A stretch of DNA of 64,000 nt from Achromobacter sp. AONIH1 (GCF_002902905.1 NZ_CP026124.1:5270001-5334000); one strand, 5' to 3'. Positions 24,868 through 33,039 are shown, numbered from the stretch's first letter. The notes: generated by a model not told the origin, from the sequence alone. Numbers and translations: made by a program.

Positions 24868-26040
24868 TTATTGCCCGGCGTAGGAGAAACGGCCGTTCTT
24901 GACCACGCCCATCACGCGCGCACGCTCGTCGAAGCCCTGGTGATCGTCCTTGGAAATATTGAACACGCCATTGGGCACGGCCAGGTCGCGGGTCGACTCC
25001 AACGCGTCGCGCAGCGCCTTGCGGAATTCCGGCGTGCCGGGCTTGGCGCCGCCCTTCAGGGCGCGGGCCACGGCCGAATCCAGCAGCATCCATGCGCCGT
25101 AGGCGTCGCCGGCGAACTGGGTCAGCGTATGGGCGCCGTACTGGGCTTCATACTTGTCCGCGAACGCGACCGCCACCTGCTTGACCGGATTGGAATCGGG
25201 CAACTCGCGCGCCACCACGCCGGGGCCGGTGGGAAACAGCGTGCCTTCCACGTCCTTGCCGCCGACCTGCAGGAATTCCAGCGTGCCGATGCCATGCGTC
25301 TGGTAGATGACGCCGCCGTAGCCGCGTTCGAGCAGCGTCTTCTGCGGCAGGGCCGAGGGCGTGCCGGCGCCGGCGATCAGCACCGCGTCGGGCTTGGCGG
25401 CGATGAGCTTGAGCACCTGGCCCATCACCGACGCGTCGGTGCGCTGGAAGCGTTCCTGCGCCACGATCTTCAGGTCGGCGCCGGCGGCGGCGCTGAATTC
25501 CTTCCACCAGCTGTCGCCATAGGAATCGGCGAAGCCGATGAAGGCCACGTTCTTCAGGCCCTTCTTCTTCATGTCCTGGACCAGGGCGGTGGCCATCAGC
25601 GAGTCGTTCTGCGGCATCTTGAAGGCCCAGGCGCGCTTGGGATCGGACAGCGGCTCGACAATCACGCTGGAGGCCGCCAGCGCGATCATCGGCGTGCCGG
25701 TCTCGGCCAGCACATCCAGGCCGGCCAGCGCGGCCGCCGTGATGTTTGGGCCGACGATGGCGTCGACCTTGTCCTCCGAGGTCAGCTTGCGCATGTTCTT
25801 CACGGCGCGGCTCACATCGGTGCCGTCGTCCAGCACCACGTAGCGGGCGGGCTGTCCGCCCAGCGTGGCCGGCCACAGCCGGACCGCGTTGTTGGTCTGG
25901 ATACCGATGGCCGCGGCGGCGCCGGTGGTGGACACATCCACCCCGATCACGATTTCGGCATGGGCGGACAGGGCGGGAACGGACAGGACGGCGACGCAGG
26001 CGAGGCGCGCGAGCAGGCGGGACATGACAGCGGATCTCAT
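24868..26040 (-). CDS. Branched-chain-amino-acid-type ABC transporter substrate-binding protein (orphan)
   Basis: A 390-aa periplasmic binding protein of the LivJ/LivK type (peripla_BP_6). Signal peptide about 6-30 (LACVAVLSVPALSAHA-E). Family runs: IVIGVDVSTTGAAAAIG, VDAIVGPNITAAALAG, MIALAASS, FKMPQNDSLMA and FAGDAYGAWMLLDSA. Two starts are possible, 26040 (MRSAVMSRLL) and 26025 (MSRLLARL), both with weak ribosome sites. There are no permease or ATPase genes beside it, and a terminator separates it from the ehu operon. It may feed the Liv transporter encoded at 33.7-38.6 kb or another system. Confidence 0.88.
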   Translation of the reverse strand: MRSAVMSRLLARLACVAVLSVPALSAHAEIVIGVDVSTTGAAAAIGIQTNNAVRLWPATLGGQPARYVVLDDGTDVSRAVKNMRKLTSEDKVDAIVGPNITAAALAGLDVLAETGTPMIALAASSVIVEPLSDPKRAWAFKMPQNDSLMATALVQDMKKKGLKNVAFIGFADSYGDSWWKEFSAAAGADLKIVAQERFQRTDASVMGQVLKLIAAKPDAVLIAGAGTPSALPQKTLLERGYGGVIYQTHGIGTLEFLQVGGKDVEGTLFPTGPGVVARELPDSNPVKQVAVAFADKYEAQYGAHTLTQFAGDAYGAWMLLDSAVARALKGGAKPGTPEFRKALRDALESTRDLAVPNGVFNISKDDHQGFDERARVMGVVKNGRFSYAGQ

Positions 26041-26175
26041 GAAAAGCAAAAAGCCGGTACGGCAAAAACGGGCACGGGGATAGTAGCCCAAACCGGCGGC
26101 GTCCCTTGCGCGGCGCGTCAAGGCGCGTGGCGCGGCGCATCCGGGCGCGCGCGGCGTGGCGACTGCCTCGCGTCT

Positions 26176-27126
26176 TCAGTTCATCGGGTTCGCGCCCGTG
26201 CGGTTCTCGTAGACCAGCGCCGCCAGCGTCAGGTCCTCCAGCGCGCTGCCGACCGCCTTGAACACGGTGATCTCGCGCGCGTCGCGGCGGCCCGGCGCCT
26301 TGCCCGACACCAGATCCGCCAGCGTGCCGCGCAGGTCTTCGCGCTTCAGGACGCCAGCCTGGAACGCGGCCAGCAGGTCGCCGGCCTTGGTCGGCGCTTC
26401 ATCGGTATCCACATAGACGGACGTGCCGTCGAAGCAGGCCGTGTCGGTTTCGATCATGTCGGGCTTGAAGCTGCCGATCAGGTCCAGGTGCGTGCCGGGT
26501 TGCAGCCAGGCGCCATGCACCAGCGGCACGGTGGACAAGGTGGCGCAGCTGACAATGTCCGCCTGCCGCACCGCCACTTCCAGATCCTCGGTCGCGGCCG
26601 CGTCGTACCCCTGCGCGCGCAGCTCCTCGGCCAGCGCCTGCGCGCCGGCCGCCCGCAGGTTCCACACCAGCACCTTGCGGATCGGCCGGACCGCGCGCAT
26701 CGCCTGCGCCAGCAATCCGGCGATGCGGCCGGAGCCCACGATCAGCAACACGGCGGCGTCCGGCCGCGCCAGGTACGAAGCGCCCAGCGCCGCCGCGCCG
26801 GCGGTGCGGAACACCGTGACGATGTCGCCATCGACCTGCGCCAGCGGCACGCCGCTGCGGGCGCTGTACAGGTTATAGGTCGCGTGCAGGCCCGGCAGCG
26901 ACTGGCGCGTGTTCTCGGGAAAGATATTGATCACCTTCACGCCGAAATAACCGCGTTCGTTCCAGGCCGGCATGATGAGCGAGGTGCCATGCGCGCCGCC
27001 GGACTCGATCGCGTGCACATGGCGGGCCGGCACGTGAGCGCCTTGCGCGAAGGCCTCGCGCAAGGCGGGGATGGCCTGTTCGAAGGACAGCGCGCCGCGG
27101 GTTTGTTCCGTGTCGATCACCAGCAT
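26176..27126 (-). CDS. Ornithine cyclodeaminase / mu-crystallin family protein
   Basis: A 316-aa NAD(P)-dependent enzyme. The family includes ornithine cyclodeaminase, pyrroline-2-carboxylate or ketimine reductases, and EutC of ectoine degradation. The Rossmann motif is LLIVGSGRIAGLLAQAM, with the variant GSGRIA in place of GxGxQA. Also seen: VKVINIFPEN, DGDIVTVFRTAGAAALGASY (family core), DIVSCATLS, DLIGSFKPDM and VFKAVGSALEDL. The ATG at 27126 has GGAA 9 nt upstream. It lies upstream of an orphan binding protein and an Ehu transporter on the same strand, so a role in catabolism of an imported cyclic amino acid is plausible but not shown. Confidence 0.85.
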   Translation of the reverse strand: MLVIDTEQTRGALSFEQAIPALREAFAQGAHVPARHVHAIESGGAHGTSLIMPAWNERGYFGVKVINIFPENTRQSLPGLHATYNLYSARSGVPLAQVDGDIVTVFRTAGAAALGASYLARPDAAVLLIVGSGRIAGLLAQAMRAVRPIRKVLVWNLRAAGAQALAEELRAQGYDAAATEDLEVAVRQADIVSCATLSTVPLVHGAWLQPGTHLDLIGSFKPDMIETDTACFDGTSVYVDTDEAPTKAGDLLAAFQAGVLKREDLRGTLADLVSGKAPGRRDAREITVFKAVGSALEDLTLAALVYENRTGANPMN

Positions 27127-27359
27127 CTTGATTCCGCACCTGTATGTAATTGTTCGAGGGCCAGTGTGACGGCGCGCGCGCCTGCTGGCAAGCGCATCGC
27201 CGCGCGCGCACTCGATGTCGATGCAATGGCGCGGGCTTGCGGTTACATCGGCTTGCCCGGGCCCGCGTCCGGTCGCCGTAACATGACTGCCAGGCTTCGC
27301 CGCAACGGCGCACCGGCGTGGCGGACGCCTCCCCTTTTCCCTGATGAAGGAGTCTACCC

Positions 27360-27785
27360 ATGAAGAAAACCGCAACCGCCGCCTGGTCGGGCGATCTGAA
27401 GACCGGCAAGGGCACGATCTCCACGCAAAGCGGCGCGCTCAAGGAACAGCCTTACGGCTTCAACACCCGCTTCGGCGACACGCCCGGCACCAATCCCGAG
27501 GAACTGCTGGGCGCGGCCCATGCCGGCTGCTTCACCATGGCGCTGTCCAACATCCTGGCCGAGGCCGGCATGGTTGCCCAGCGACTGGACACCAAGGCGG
27601 AGGTCACGCTGGACAAGGCCGACGGCGGCTTCGCCATCACCGCCGTGCACCTGACCGTGGAAGCCGTCATCCCGGGCGCCAGCGCCCAGGCCTTTGAAGA
27701 CGCGGCCCGCAAGGCCGAGACCGGCTGCCCGGTGTCCAAGGTCCTGAAGGCGAAGATCACCATGGACGCGCGACTGAAGGCCTGA
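27360..27785 (+). CDS. osmC: OsmC-family peroxiredoxin (organic hydroperoxide resistance)
   Basis: A 141-aa OsmC protein, a thiol peroxidase acting on organic hydroperoxides. Both redox cysteines are present: Cys57 in AAHAGCFTMALSN and Cys123 in AETGCPVSKVL. The N-terminal TAAWSGDLKTGKG and GTNPEELLGAAHAG are typical. AAGGAG precedes the ATG by 7 nt. It is a dimeric cytosolic protein of usual length. Next gene mntH is on the same strand but 148 bp away with its own operator, so they are probably separate units, both linked to oxidative stress. Confidence 0.93.
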   Translation: MKKTATAAWSGDLKTGKGTISTQSGALKEQPYGFNTRFGDTPGTNPEELLGAAHAGCFTMALSNILAEAGMVAQRLDTKAEVTLDKADGGFAITAVHLTVEAVIPGASAQAFEDAARKAETGCPVSKVLKAKITMDARLKA

Positions 27786-27908
27786 GGCCGGTCCGCCGCC
27801 CCGCGCCTGCCCCGGCCAGCCGGGGCGCGCCGCCCGCCGCCTCATTGGACCGCCCTATCCCGGGCTTGGCGAAAATCAATTTGACGGGCGTTCTGCCCAA
27901 GAGAATAA

Positions 27909-27923
27909 TGAGAACCATTCTCA
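27909..27923. promoter_or_regulatory. Fur/MntR-like palindromic box before mntH
   Basis: TGAGAACCATTCTCA has perfect 6-bp arms around CCA and fits the 15-bp Fur consensus (TGATAATnATTATCA) at most positions. It ends where the mntH AGGAG ribosome site begins, 11 bp from the ATG, so a bound metal-dependent repressor would block transcription or initiation. Which of Fur, MntR or Mur binds cannot be decided here. Confidence 0.65.
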
Positions 27924-27933
27924 GGAGTGGTTC

Positions 27934-29223
27934 ATGACCGGACTCATCGTCGCGATGTCGGGCGGCAAATCCGCCCTGGCGCAGAACGCCCAGCTGTCCG
28001 CCAGCATGCGGCGCATGGTCGGCTCGGGCCTGCTGGTCGCCGTCGGCTACATCGACCCGGGCAACTGGGCCACCGACATCGCCGGCGGCAGCGGCTTCGG
28101 CTACGGCCTGCTGTCGGTGGTCATCGCATCCGCGCTGCTGGCCCTGGGCTTCCAGGTGCTGGTGTCGCGGCTGGCGCTGGCCACGGGCCAGGATCTGGCC
28201 ACCCTGACCGCGCGCCACCTCTCCCCCCGCATGGCCAAGGCCGCCTGGCTGGCCGGCGAGGCCGCCATTCTCGCGACCGCGCTGGCCGAGCTGGTCGGCG
28301 GCGCCATCGCGCTGCGCCTGCTGTTCGGCCTGCCCCTGCTGGGCGGCGTGGCGGTGACAGGCGTCGGCACCTTCGCCGTACTGGCGCTGACGCGCGGCAA
28401 CGCCGACCGCCACGAACGCGTCATCGCCGTGCTGCTGGCCATCGTGGCCGCATCGTTCGTGTTTTTGCTGTTCAAGGCCAATCCCGCCTGGATCGAGGTC
28501 GCGCAAGGCGTCGCCCGGACCGGCGGCGCGCTGCGCGATCCGCAGGGCTTCCTGATCGCGCTGGGCATCCTGGGCGCGACGCTGATGCCGCACAACCTCT
28601 ACTTGCATTCGGGCTCGCTGGCCGAACGCGCCCGCAGCCTGCCTGCGGACGCGCGCGACATCGCGATGCGCGTGGCGCGCAATGACACCGCGCTGTCGCT
28701 GGGCGTGGCCATGCTGATCAACGCGGCCATCATGATCGTGGCCGCCGCATCCCTGTCCGGCCCCGGCCTCATCGTCTCCAGCCTGGACGACGCCCACGCG
28801 GCCATCGGCCACACGCTGGGCGCGGGCGCAGCCATCATCTTCGCGGTGGCGCTGTATGCCGCGGGGCAAAGCTCCACCATCACCGGGGTGCTGGCCGGCC
28901 GCATCCTGTCGCGCGGCTTCCAGGCCGGCAGTAACTGGTCCGATCGTCGCCGCGCGCTCGCCACCCGGCTGATCGCGGGCGCGGCCGCGGCGGGCCTGCT
29001 CGGCTACTCGGGCGGCCAGGATCCCGACGGGTTGCTGGTGCTGAGCCAGGTGATCCTGAGCCTGGCCCTGCCCTTCGCGCTGGCGCCGCTGGTGCTGCTG
29101 GCCTGCCGCAAGTCCATCATGGGCCGGCACGCGCTGCGCGGCGCCTGGGCCTGGGCTGCCATCGCGGCCACCGTCGGCATCATCGCGTTGGATGGCTATC
29201 TGCTGGCCGATACCTTGCTGTAA
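27934..29223 (+). CDS. mntH: NRAMP-family divalent metal (manganese) transporter
   Basis: A 429-aa inner-membrane proton-coupled Mn(II)/Fe(II) importer with about 11 hydrophobic helices. Signature residues are GYIDPGNWATD (metal-binding Asp-Pro-Gly-Asn in helix 1) and LGATLMPHNLYLHS (helix 6 MPH motif), plus YAAGQSSTITGVLAG. AGGAG lies 6 nt before the ATG and is abutted by a metal-regulator-like palindrome. Loss of the repressor's metal would raise uptake. Ends at a strong bidirectional terminator. Confidence 0.95.
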   Translation: MTGLIVAMSGGKSALAQNAQLSASMRRMVGSGLLVAVGYIDPGNWATDIAGGSGFGYGLLSVVIASALLALGFQVLVSRLALATGQDLATLTARHLSPRMAKAAWLAGEAAILATALAELVGGAIALRLLFGLPLLGGVAVTGVGTFAVLALTRGNADRHERVIAVLLAIVAASFVFLLFKANPAWIEVAQGVARTGGALRDPQGFLIALGILGATLMPHNLYLHSGSLAERARSLPADARDIAMRVARNDTALSLGVAMLINAAIMIVAAASLSGPGLIVSSLDDAHAAIGHTLGAGAAIIFAVALYAAGQSSTITGVLAGRILSRGFQAGSNWSDRRRALATRLIAGAAAAGLLGYSGGQDPDGLLVLSQVILSLALPFALAPLVLLACRKSIMGRHALRGAWAWAAIAATVGIIALDGYLLADTLL

Positions 29224-29255
29224 CGCGGCATCCGCGCGCAACCGCGTCATGGCAA

Positions 29256-29292
29256 ACAAAAAAGACGCCAGCATCGCGCTGGCGTCTTTTTC
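29256..29292. terminator. Bidirectional intrinsic terminator
   Basis: AAAGACGCCAGC (29261-29272) pairs perfectly with GCTGGCGTCTTT (29278-29289) around ATCGC, with A-run and T-run flanks. It serves mntH and the convergent small gene, whose stop codon overlaps the end of the T-run. Confidence 0.93.
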
Positions 29293-29536
29293 ACTTGCCC
29301 TTGCGGGAGGCGTCCCGATAGGCAGAAATCACCGGATGGTGCCGGCGTCCGGCATCCATGTCATGCAGCATCTCGCCCAAGGCGCCGCCGAAGGCCGCCA
29401 TGCGCAGCTTCAGCCGCCGCCAGGCCTGGCGTCCGAAGGGCCCGTCCGACAAGGCTTGCGCCTGGATGGCTTCCTGGATCAGGGTCCGTTCCAGCTCGTC
29501 GGACATGCGTGCATGCTTCAACGTGGCATCGCTCAT
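29291..29536 (-). CDS. Small hypothetical protein
   Basis: An 81-aa protein of unknown function. It is predicted mostly helical, rich in Arg, Ala and Met, with no signal peptide or membrane helix (RLKLRMAAFGGALGEMLHDM in the middle, basic tail). A good ribosome site (GGGAG, 8 nt before ATG) and a perfect terminator at its end argue that it is expressed. No domain recognised. Confidence 0.65.
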   Translation of the reverse strand: MSDATLKHARMSDELERTLIQEAIQAQALSDGPFGRQAWRRLKLRMAAFGGALGEMLHDMDAGRRHHPVISAYRDASRKGK

Positions 29537-29688
29537 GATTCTCTCCCGGAGAACTCACGACTAGGAACCAGCATCAGCCCATGCTAGATCCGCGTGACCC
29601 GCGCCGCAATGCAATTTTCCTATCAGATTTTCATCTCTTGCTTAATGCGGACTAGCCCCTAAACCTATCGAACTAGACCGGCCGCGCC

Positions 29689-30357
29689 TTAATCGCCCGC
29701 GCGCCGCGGCGCAACATCCGGCGTCGGACCGACCCAGGCGTCGATCAGCCGTCCGGCGGCCTGGGCCAGTTGCCCGGCGGGTCCGCCCTCGTGGAACAGC
29801 TGGCTGGATACGAACGCCCCTTCGAGCAGCAACAGCAGGCCGTCGCCCAGCGCCTGCGGATCGGTCGCGCCCATGCCGCGCGCCATGTCGGCCAGCCGCC
29901 GGCGCAGCTCGACCTTGTGCTCGACGGCCACGGCGCGCGCCGGATGCGGATCCTCCGGGTATTCGACGGCGGCGTTGGTCAGGCCGCAACCCCGGTAGCC
30001 GGCCTGCACGGCGCGCTGGCTCAGCCCGGTCAGGTAGGCCATCAGCTGCGCCCTCGGATCGCCCGGATGCGCGTCGCAGGCGGCGTTGAAGCGCCCCCAG
30101 AACTCGGCGTCGTAGTCGCGCAGATAGGCGGCCGCCAGCTCGTCCTTGGACGCGAAGCTGCGGTACAGGCTGGGCTTGGTCACCCCGGCCTGGGTGACGA
30201 TGGCGTCCACGCCCACGGCGCGGATGCCGTCGCGATAGAACATTTCCCTGGCGGTGCGGCGTATCCGGTCCGCCGCCAGCAGCGGCTTGTCCGGGGATTG
30301 CGCGTTCGCCGCGCCGGCGGCCGGACGCTTGCGCGCAACGGTGGATTTGCTGGCCAT
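29689..30357 (-). CDS. TetR/AcrR-family repressor
   Basis: A 222-aa regulator. The basic N-terminal tail (about 1-27) precedes the DNA-binding domain at about 30-80, with RIRRTAREMFYRDGIRAVGV and AGVTKPSLYRSFASKDELAA as helix-turn-helix. The C-terminal ligand domain contains GYRGCGLTNAAVEYP, which resembles the CGFLN-type run of several TetR relatives. AGGAG lies 7 nt before the ATG at 30357. It is divergent from an MFS transporter gene; the shared gap contains a strong inverted repeat, so it most likely represses both itself and the transporter. Confidence 0.92.
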   Translation of the reverse strand: MASKSTVARKRPAAGAANAQSPDKPLLAADRIRRTAREMFYRDGIRAVGVDAIVTQAGVTKPSLYRSFASKDELAAAYLRDYDAEFWGRFNAACDAHPGDPRAQLMAYLTGLSQRAVQAGYRGCGLTNAAVEYPEDPHPARAVAVEHKVELRRRLADMARGMGATDPQALGDGLLLLLEGAFVSSQLFHEGGPAGQLAQAAGRLIDAWVGPTPDVAPRRAGD

Positions 30358-30404
30358 GTGTCGCTCCTGTGCAAAGAAGGGCCGCCCGGTCGCGCAAAAA
30401 CAAC

Positions 30405-30465
30405 TTGACGGCGTTACTAACCGGTACGTACGATTCGCACATCTCAACACGTACCGGTCAGTAAC
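30405..30465 (+). promoter_or_regulatory. Promoter and TetR operator pair for the MFS gene
   Basis: A -35 TTGACG (30405-30410) and -10 TACGAT (30429-30434) are 18 bp apart. They are overlapped by the left arm of an inverted repeat: GTTACTAACCGGTACGT (30413-30429) and ACGTACCGGTCAGTAAC (30449-30465), one mismatch in 17, spacer 19 nt. Each arm contains ACCGGT, itself a palindrome. The right arm ends at the base before the MFS ATG, so a short leader without Shine-Dalgarno is predicted. Confidence 0.75.
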
Positions 30466-31749
30466 ATGAGTATACCCCACCCCCCATTCCCGTTCCGCCG
30501 CGCCGGCCAGCGGTACGCCTTCGTGGTCGTCGCGGTGATCTTCCTGTCGCTGCTGGTGTCGGCCGGCCTGCGGTCCACGCCCAGCGTGCTGCTGGTGCCG
30601 CTGGAGGAATCCTTCGGCTGGAGCCGCAGCTCGATTTCATTCGCCGCCGCGCTGGGGATCTTCCTCTATGGACTGGTCGGTCCCTTCGCCGCCGCCGCGA
30701 TGGAACACTTCGGCCTGCGCCGGGTGCTCATTGGCGCGCTGAGCCTGATGGCCGCGTCCAGCGCGGCCAGCGCCTATATGACCGAACCCTGGCACCTGCT
30801 GCTGAGCTGGGGCGTGTTCTCGGGCATCAGCTCGGGCGCGGTCGCCATCGTGCTGGGCGCCACGGTCGTGAATCGCTGGTTCAGCGCCCATCGCGGACTG
30901 GTGATGGGCCTGCTGACCGCCAGCGCCGCGACCGGCACGCTGGTGTTCCTGCCTGCCCTGGCCGCGCTGGCTTCCTCCGGCGACTGGACCCGCGTGGTCT
31001 GGGCCGTGGCCGCGGCCGCGGCGGCCCTGGTGCCGCTGGCCTGGTGGCTGGTGCCGGACCGGCCCGCGCAGGTCGGACTGGTGCCTTACGGCAGCGATCC
31101 CGCCTCGCCGCCGGCGCCGGCCGCGCCGCGCACCGGCATGATCGCCGCCACCTTCGGTGCGCTGGGCCGGGCCGCACGCACGCGCACGTTCTGGTTCCTG
31201 TTCGCCACGTTCTTCATCTGCGGCTTCACCACCAACGGCCTGGTCGGCACGCACCTGATCGCGCTCTGCGGCGATCATGGCATGCCCGAAGTGCAGGCCG
31301 CCGGCCTGCTGGCGCTGATGGGCGTCTTCGATCTGGTCGGCACCACCGCTTCGGGCTGGCTTACCGACCGCTACGATCCGCGCAAGCTGCTGTTCGTGTA
31401 TTACGGGCTGCGCGGGCTGTCGCTGATCTACCTGCCCTATTCCGACTTCTCGTTCTACAGCCTGTCGATCTTCGCCATCTTCTTCGGCCTGGACTGGATC
31501 GCCACCGTGCCGCCCACGCTGCGCCTGACCACCGAAGCCTTCGGCGAGCGCGACGCTTCGATCGTGTTCGGCTGGATCGTCGCCGGCCACCAGCTGGGCG
31601 CGGCCAGCGCGGCCTGGATGGCCGGCTTCGTGCGGCAGTCGCAAGGCAGCTACCTGACGGCCTTCGTGCTGGCCGGCATGACCGGCATCGTCGCGGCGTT
31701 CATCGCGCTGATGATAGGCAGGAGGCGCATCGCGACGGCGCCCGCCTGA
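30466..31749 (+). CDS. Major facilitator superfamily transporter (OFA/MCT-like)
   Basis: A 427-aa transporter with 12 hydrophobic helices in two halves (about 15-190 and 225-425). Seen: the VPLEESFGWSRSSISFAAALG segment of monocarboxylate/oxalate-type carriers, RWFSAHRGLVMGLLTAS after helix 4 (motif A-like region), and GWLTDRYDPRKLLF in the second half. The start codon directly abuts the divergent TetR operator, and no ribosome site is visible. Substrate probably a small organic acid or a toxic compound (inference from family and regulator). Confidence 0.9.
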   Translation: MSIPHPPFPFRRAGQRYAFVVVAVIFLSLLVSAGLRSTPSVLLVPLEESFGWSRSSISFAAALGIFLYGLVGPFAAAAMEHFGLRRVLIGALSLMAASSAASAYMTEPWHLLLSWGVFSGISSGAVAIVLGATVVNRWFSAHRGLVMGLLTASAATGTLVFLPALAALASSGDWTRVVWAVAAAAAALVPLAWWLVPDRPAQVGLVPYGSDPASPPAPAAPRTGMIAATFGALGRAARTRTFWFLFATFFICGFTTNGLVGTHLIALCGDHGMPEVQAAGLLALMGVFDLVGTTASGWLTDRYDPRKLLFVYYGLRGLSLIYLPYSDFSFYSLSIFAIFFGLDWIATVPPTLRLTTEAFGERDASIVFGWIVAGHQLGAASAAWMAGFVRQSQGSYLTAFVLAGMTGIVAAFIALMIGRRRIATAPA

Positions 31750-31803
31750 GCATCGCGCTGGCACGCCAGGGCCGCGCCCGGGGGCACGGCCCTGGCTACC
31801 CGT

Positions 31804-32901
31804 TCAGAACCAGCCATGCTGGCGATACCAGCCCACGGTATCGGCCAGCGTCTGCGCCAGCGGACGAAAATGCAGGCCCAGTTCGTGCTCGCTCTTGGCC
31901 GGATTGAAGCGGGTCCGCCCCGCCTCGCGCGCCATCAGTCGCACCGTCGCCAGCCCCAGCAGCACCGGCTTGCCCGTGATGCGCGCATAGACTTCCTGAA
32001 TGGCCGCCAGCGCGTACAGCAAGGGCAGCGGCAGCTTGCGCGTCGGCACGGGAATTCCGGCCACCTGCCCCAGCAGCGGGATCAGTTCTCCCATTTCCAT
32101 GTGGCGCCCGGCCGCCAGATAGCGTTCGCCCCGGCGGCCACGTTCGGCCGCGGCAATCTGGGCCAGCGCCACGTCGCGGGCATCGACCACCGAGAAACTG
32201 CCGGGCACCAGCCCCGGCAGCTTGCCGCGCGCCACCTCATTGACCAGTTGCCCCGCCGAGGTCGGCCCGATATCGCCCGGCCCCCACATCCAGCCGGGCA
32301 GAACGAAACACGCGTGCATGTCGGGATGCAGGCGCAGGAACGCGCGCACCGCGTCGTCAGCCAGTATCTTGCTGCGGTAGTAGTCGTCAGCATCGGCGGG
32401 CAGGCGGTCGCAGGTTTCATCGATCAGCGTGCCGGGCGGTCCGTCGAGCACGGCAATCGAGGATGTATGCACGAATCGACGCACGCCCGCGGCGTGCGCT
32501 GCGGCGATCAGCGCCGCCGTGCCGTCCACGTTGATGCGCCGCAGTTCGTCCCAGTGGCGGCCGCCCTTGTAGCTGTCACGGAAATGGGCGGCGGCATGAA
32601 ACACCACATCGCAGCCGGCCAGCGCGGCAGCGAAGGCGCCGACCTCGCCCATGTCGCCCTTCACCACCTGCACCTGCGGCAGATCCGCGAACTGCTGGCG
32701 CGCCTTGTCCACGGATCTGGCCAGCGCCCGCACCGCGATGCCGCGCTCCGCCAGTTCGCGCACCAGGTTGTTGCCCAGCAGGCCCGTGGCGCCGGTGACG
32801 AAGGCCTGCCGGATGGGCCGGGCCCGGGGCTCCTGTGCCTGGACACCCTGGTTGCGCACGGCGCCAGCCTGTGACGGCGCCTGATGGTCTTGGTGGTGCA
32901 T
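31804..32901 (-). CDS. NAD-dependent epimerase/dehydratase (dihydroflavonol-4-reductase-like SDR)
   Basis: A 365-aa extended short-chain dehydrogenase/reductase. After a Gln/His-rich lead of about 30 residues comes the Rossmann motif FVTGATGLLGNNLVREL, a VVKGDMGEVGAF region, VFHAAAHFRDSYKGG, VNVDGT-type NVDGTAALI, VHTSSIAVLDG and the catalytic YYRSK (Tyr-x-x-x-Lys type). The C-terminal part has PGWMWGPGD. The start at 32901 has GGAG about 10 nt upstream. It is divergent from a TetR gene across twin palindromic operators, so it is probably induced by the TetR ligand. Substrate unknown. Confidence 0.9.
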   Translation of the reverse strand: MHHQDHQAPSQAGAVRNQGVQAQEPRARPIRQAFVTGATGLLGNNLVRELAERGIAVRALARSVDKARQQFADLPQVQVVKGDMGEVGAFAAALAGCDVVFHAAAHFRDSYKGGRHWDELRRINVDGTAALIAAAHAAGVRRFVHTSSIAVLDGPPGTLIDETCDRLPADADDYYRSKILADDAVRAFLRLHPDMHACFVLPGWMWGPGDIGPTSAGQLVNEVARGKLPGLVPGSFSVVDARDVALAQIAAAERGRRGERYLAAGRHMEMGELIPLLGQVAGIPVPTRKLPLPLLYALAAIQEVYARITGKPVLLGLATVRLMAREAGRTRFNPAKSEHELGLHFRPLAQTLADTVGWYRQHGWF

Positions 32902-32957
32902 GTAGCGATCTCTCCGGGGTGATTGGGCGCGCGCCCAGGTCCAGGATGCGCCCTTTT

Positions 32958-33039
32958 CAGATATCAAATGATATTTAAATAGCAGATGGTATCCTCATCC
33001 GGCAAAACCAGTCAATCCAGATATCTATCGATATTTAAA
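32958..33039. promoter_or_regulatory. Two copies of a 22-bp TetR operator
   Basis: Positions 32958-32979 and 33018-33039 are identical except in the central 4 bases. Each has the palindromic core GATATC-type arms ATATC-n4-GATAT followed by TTAAA. The copies are exactly 60 bp apart, about six helical turns. The right copy ends at the base before the TetR ATG; the left copy is nearer the divergent reductase gene. The layout suggests one operator per divergent promoter. Confidence 0.78.
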
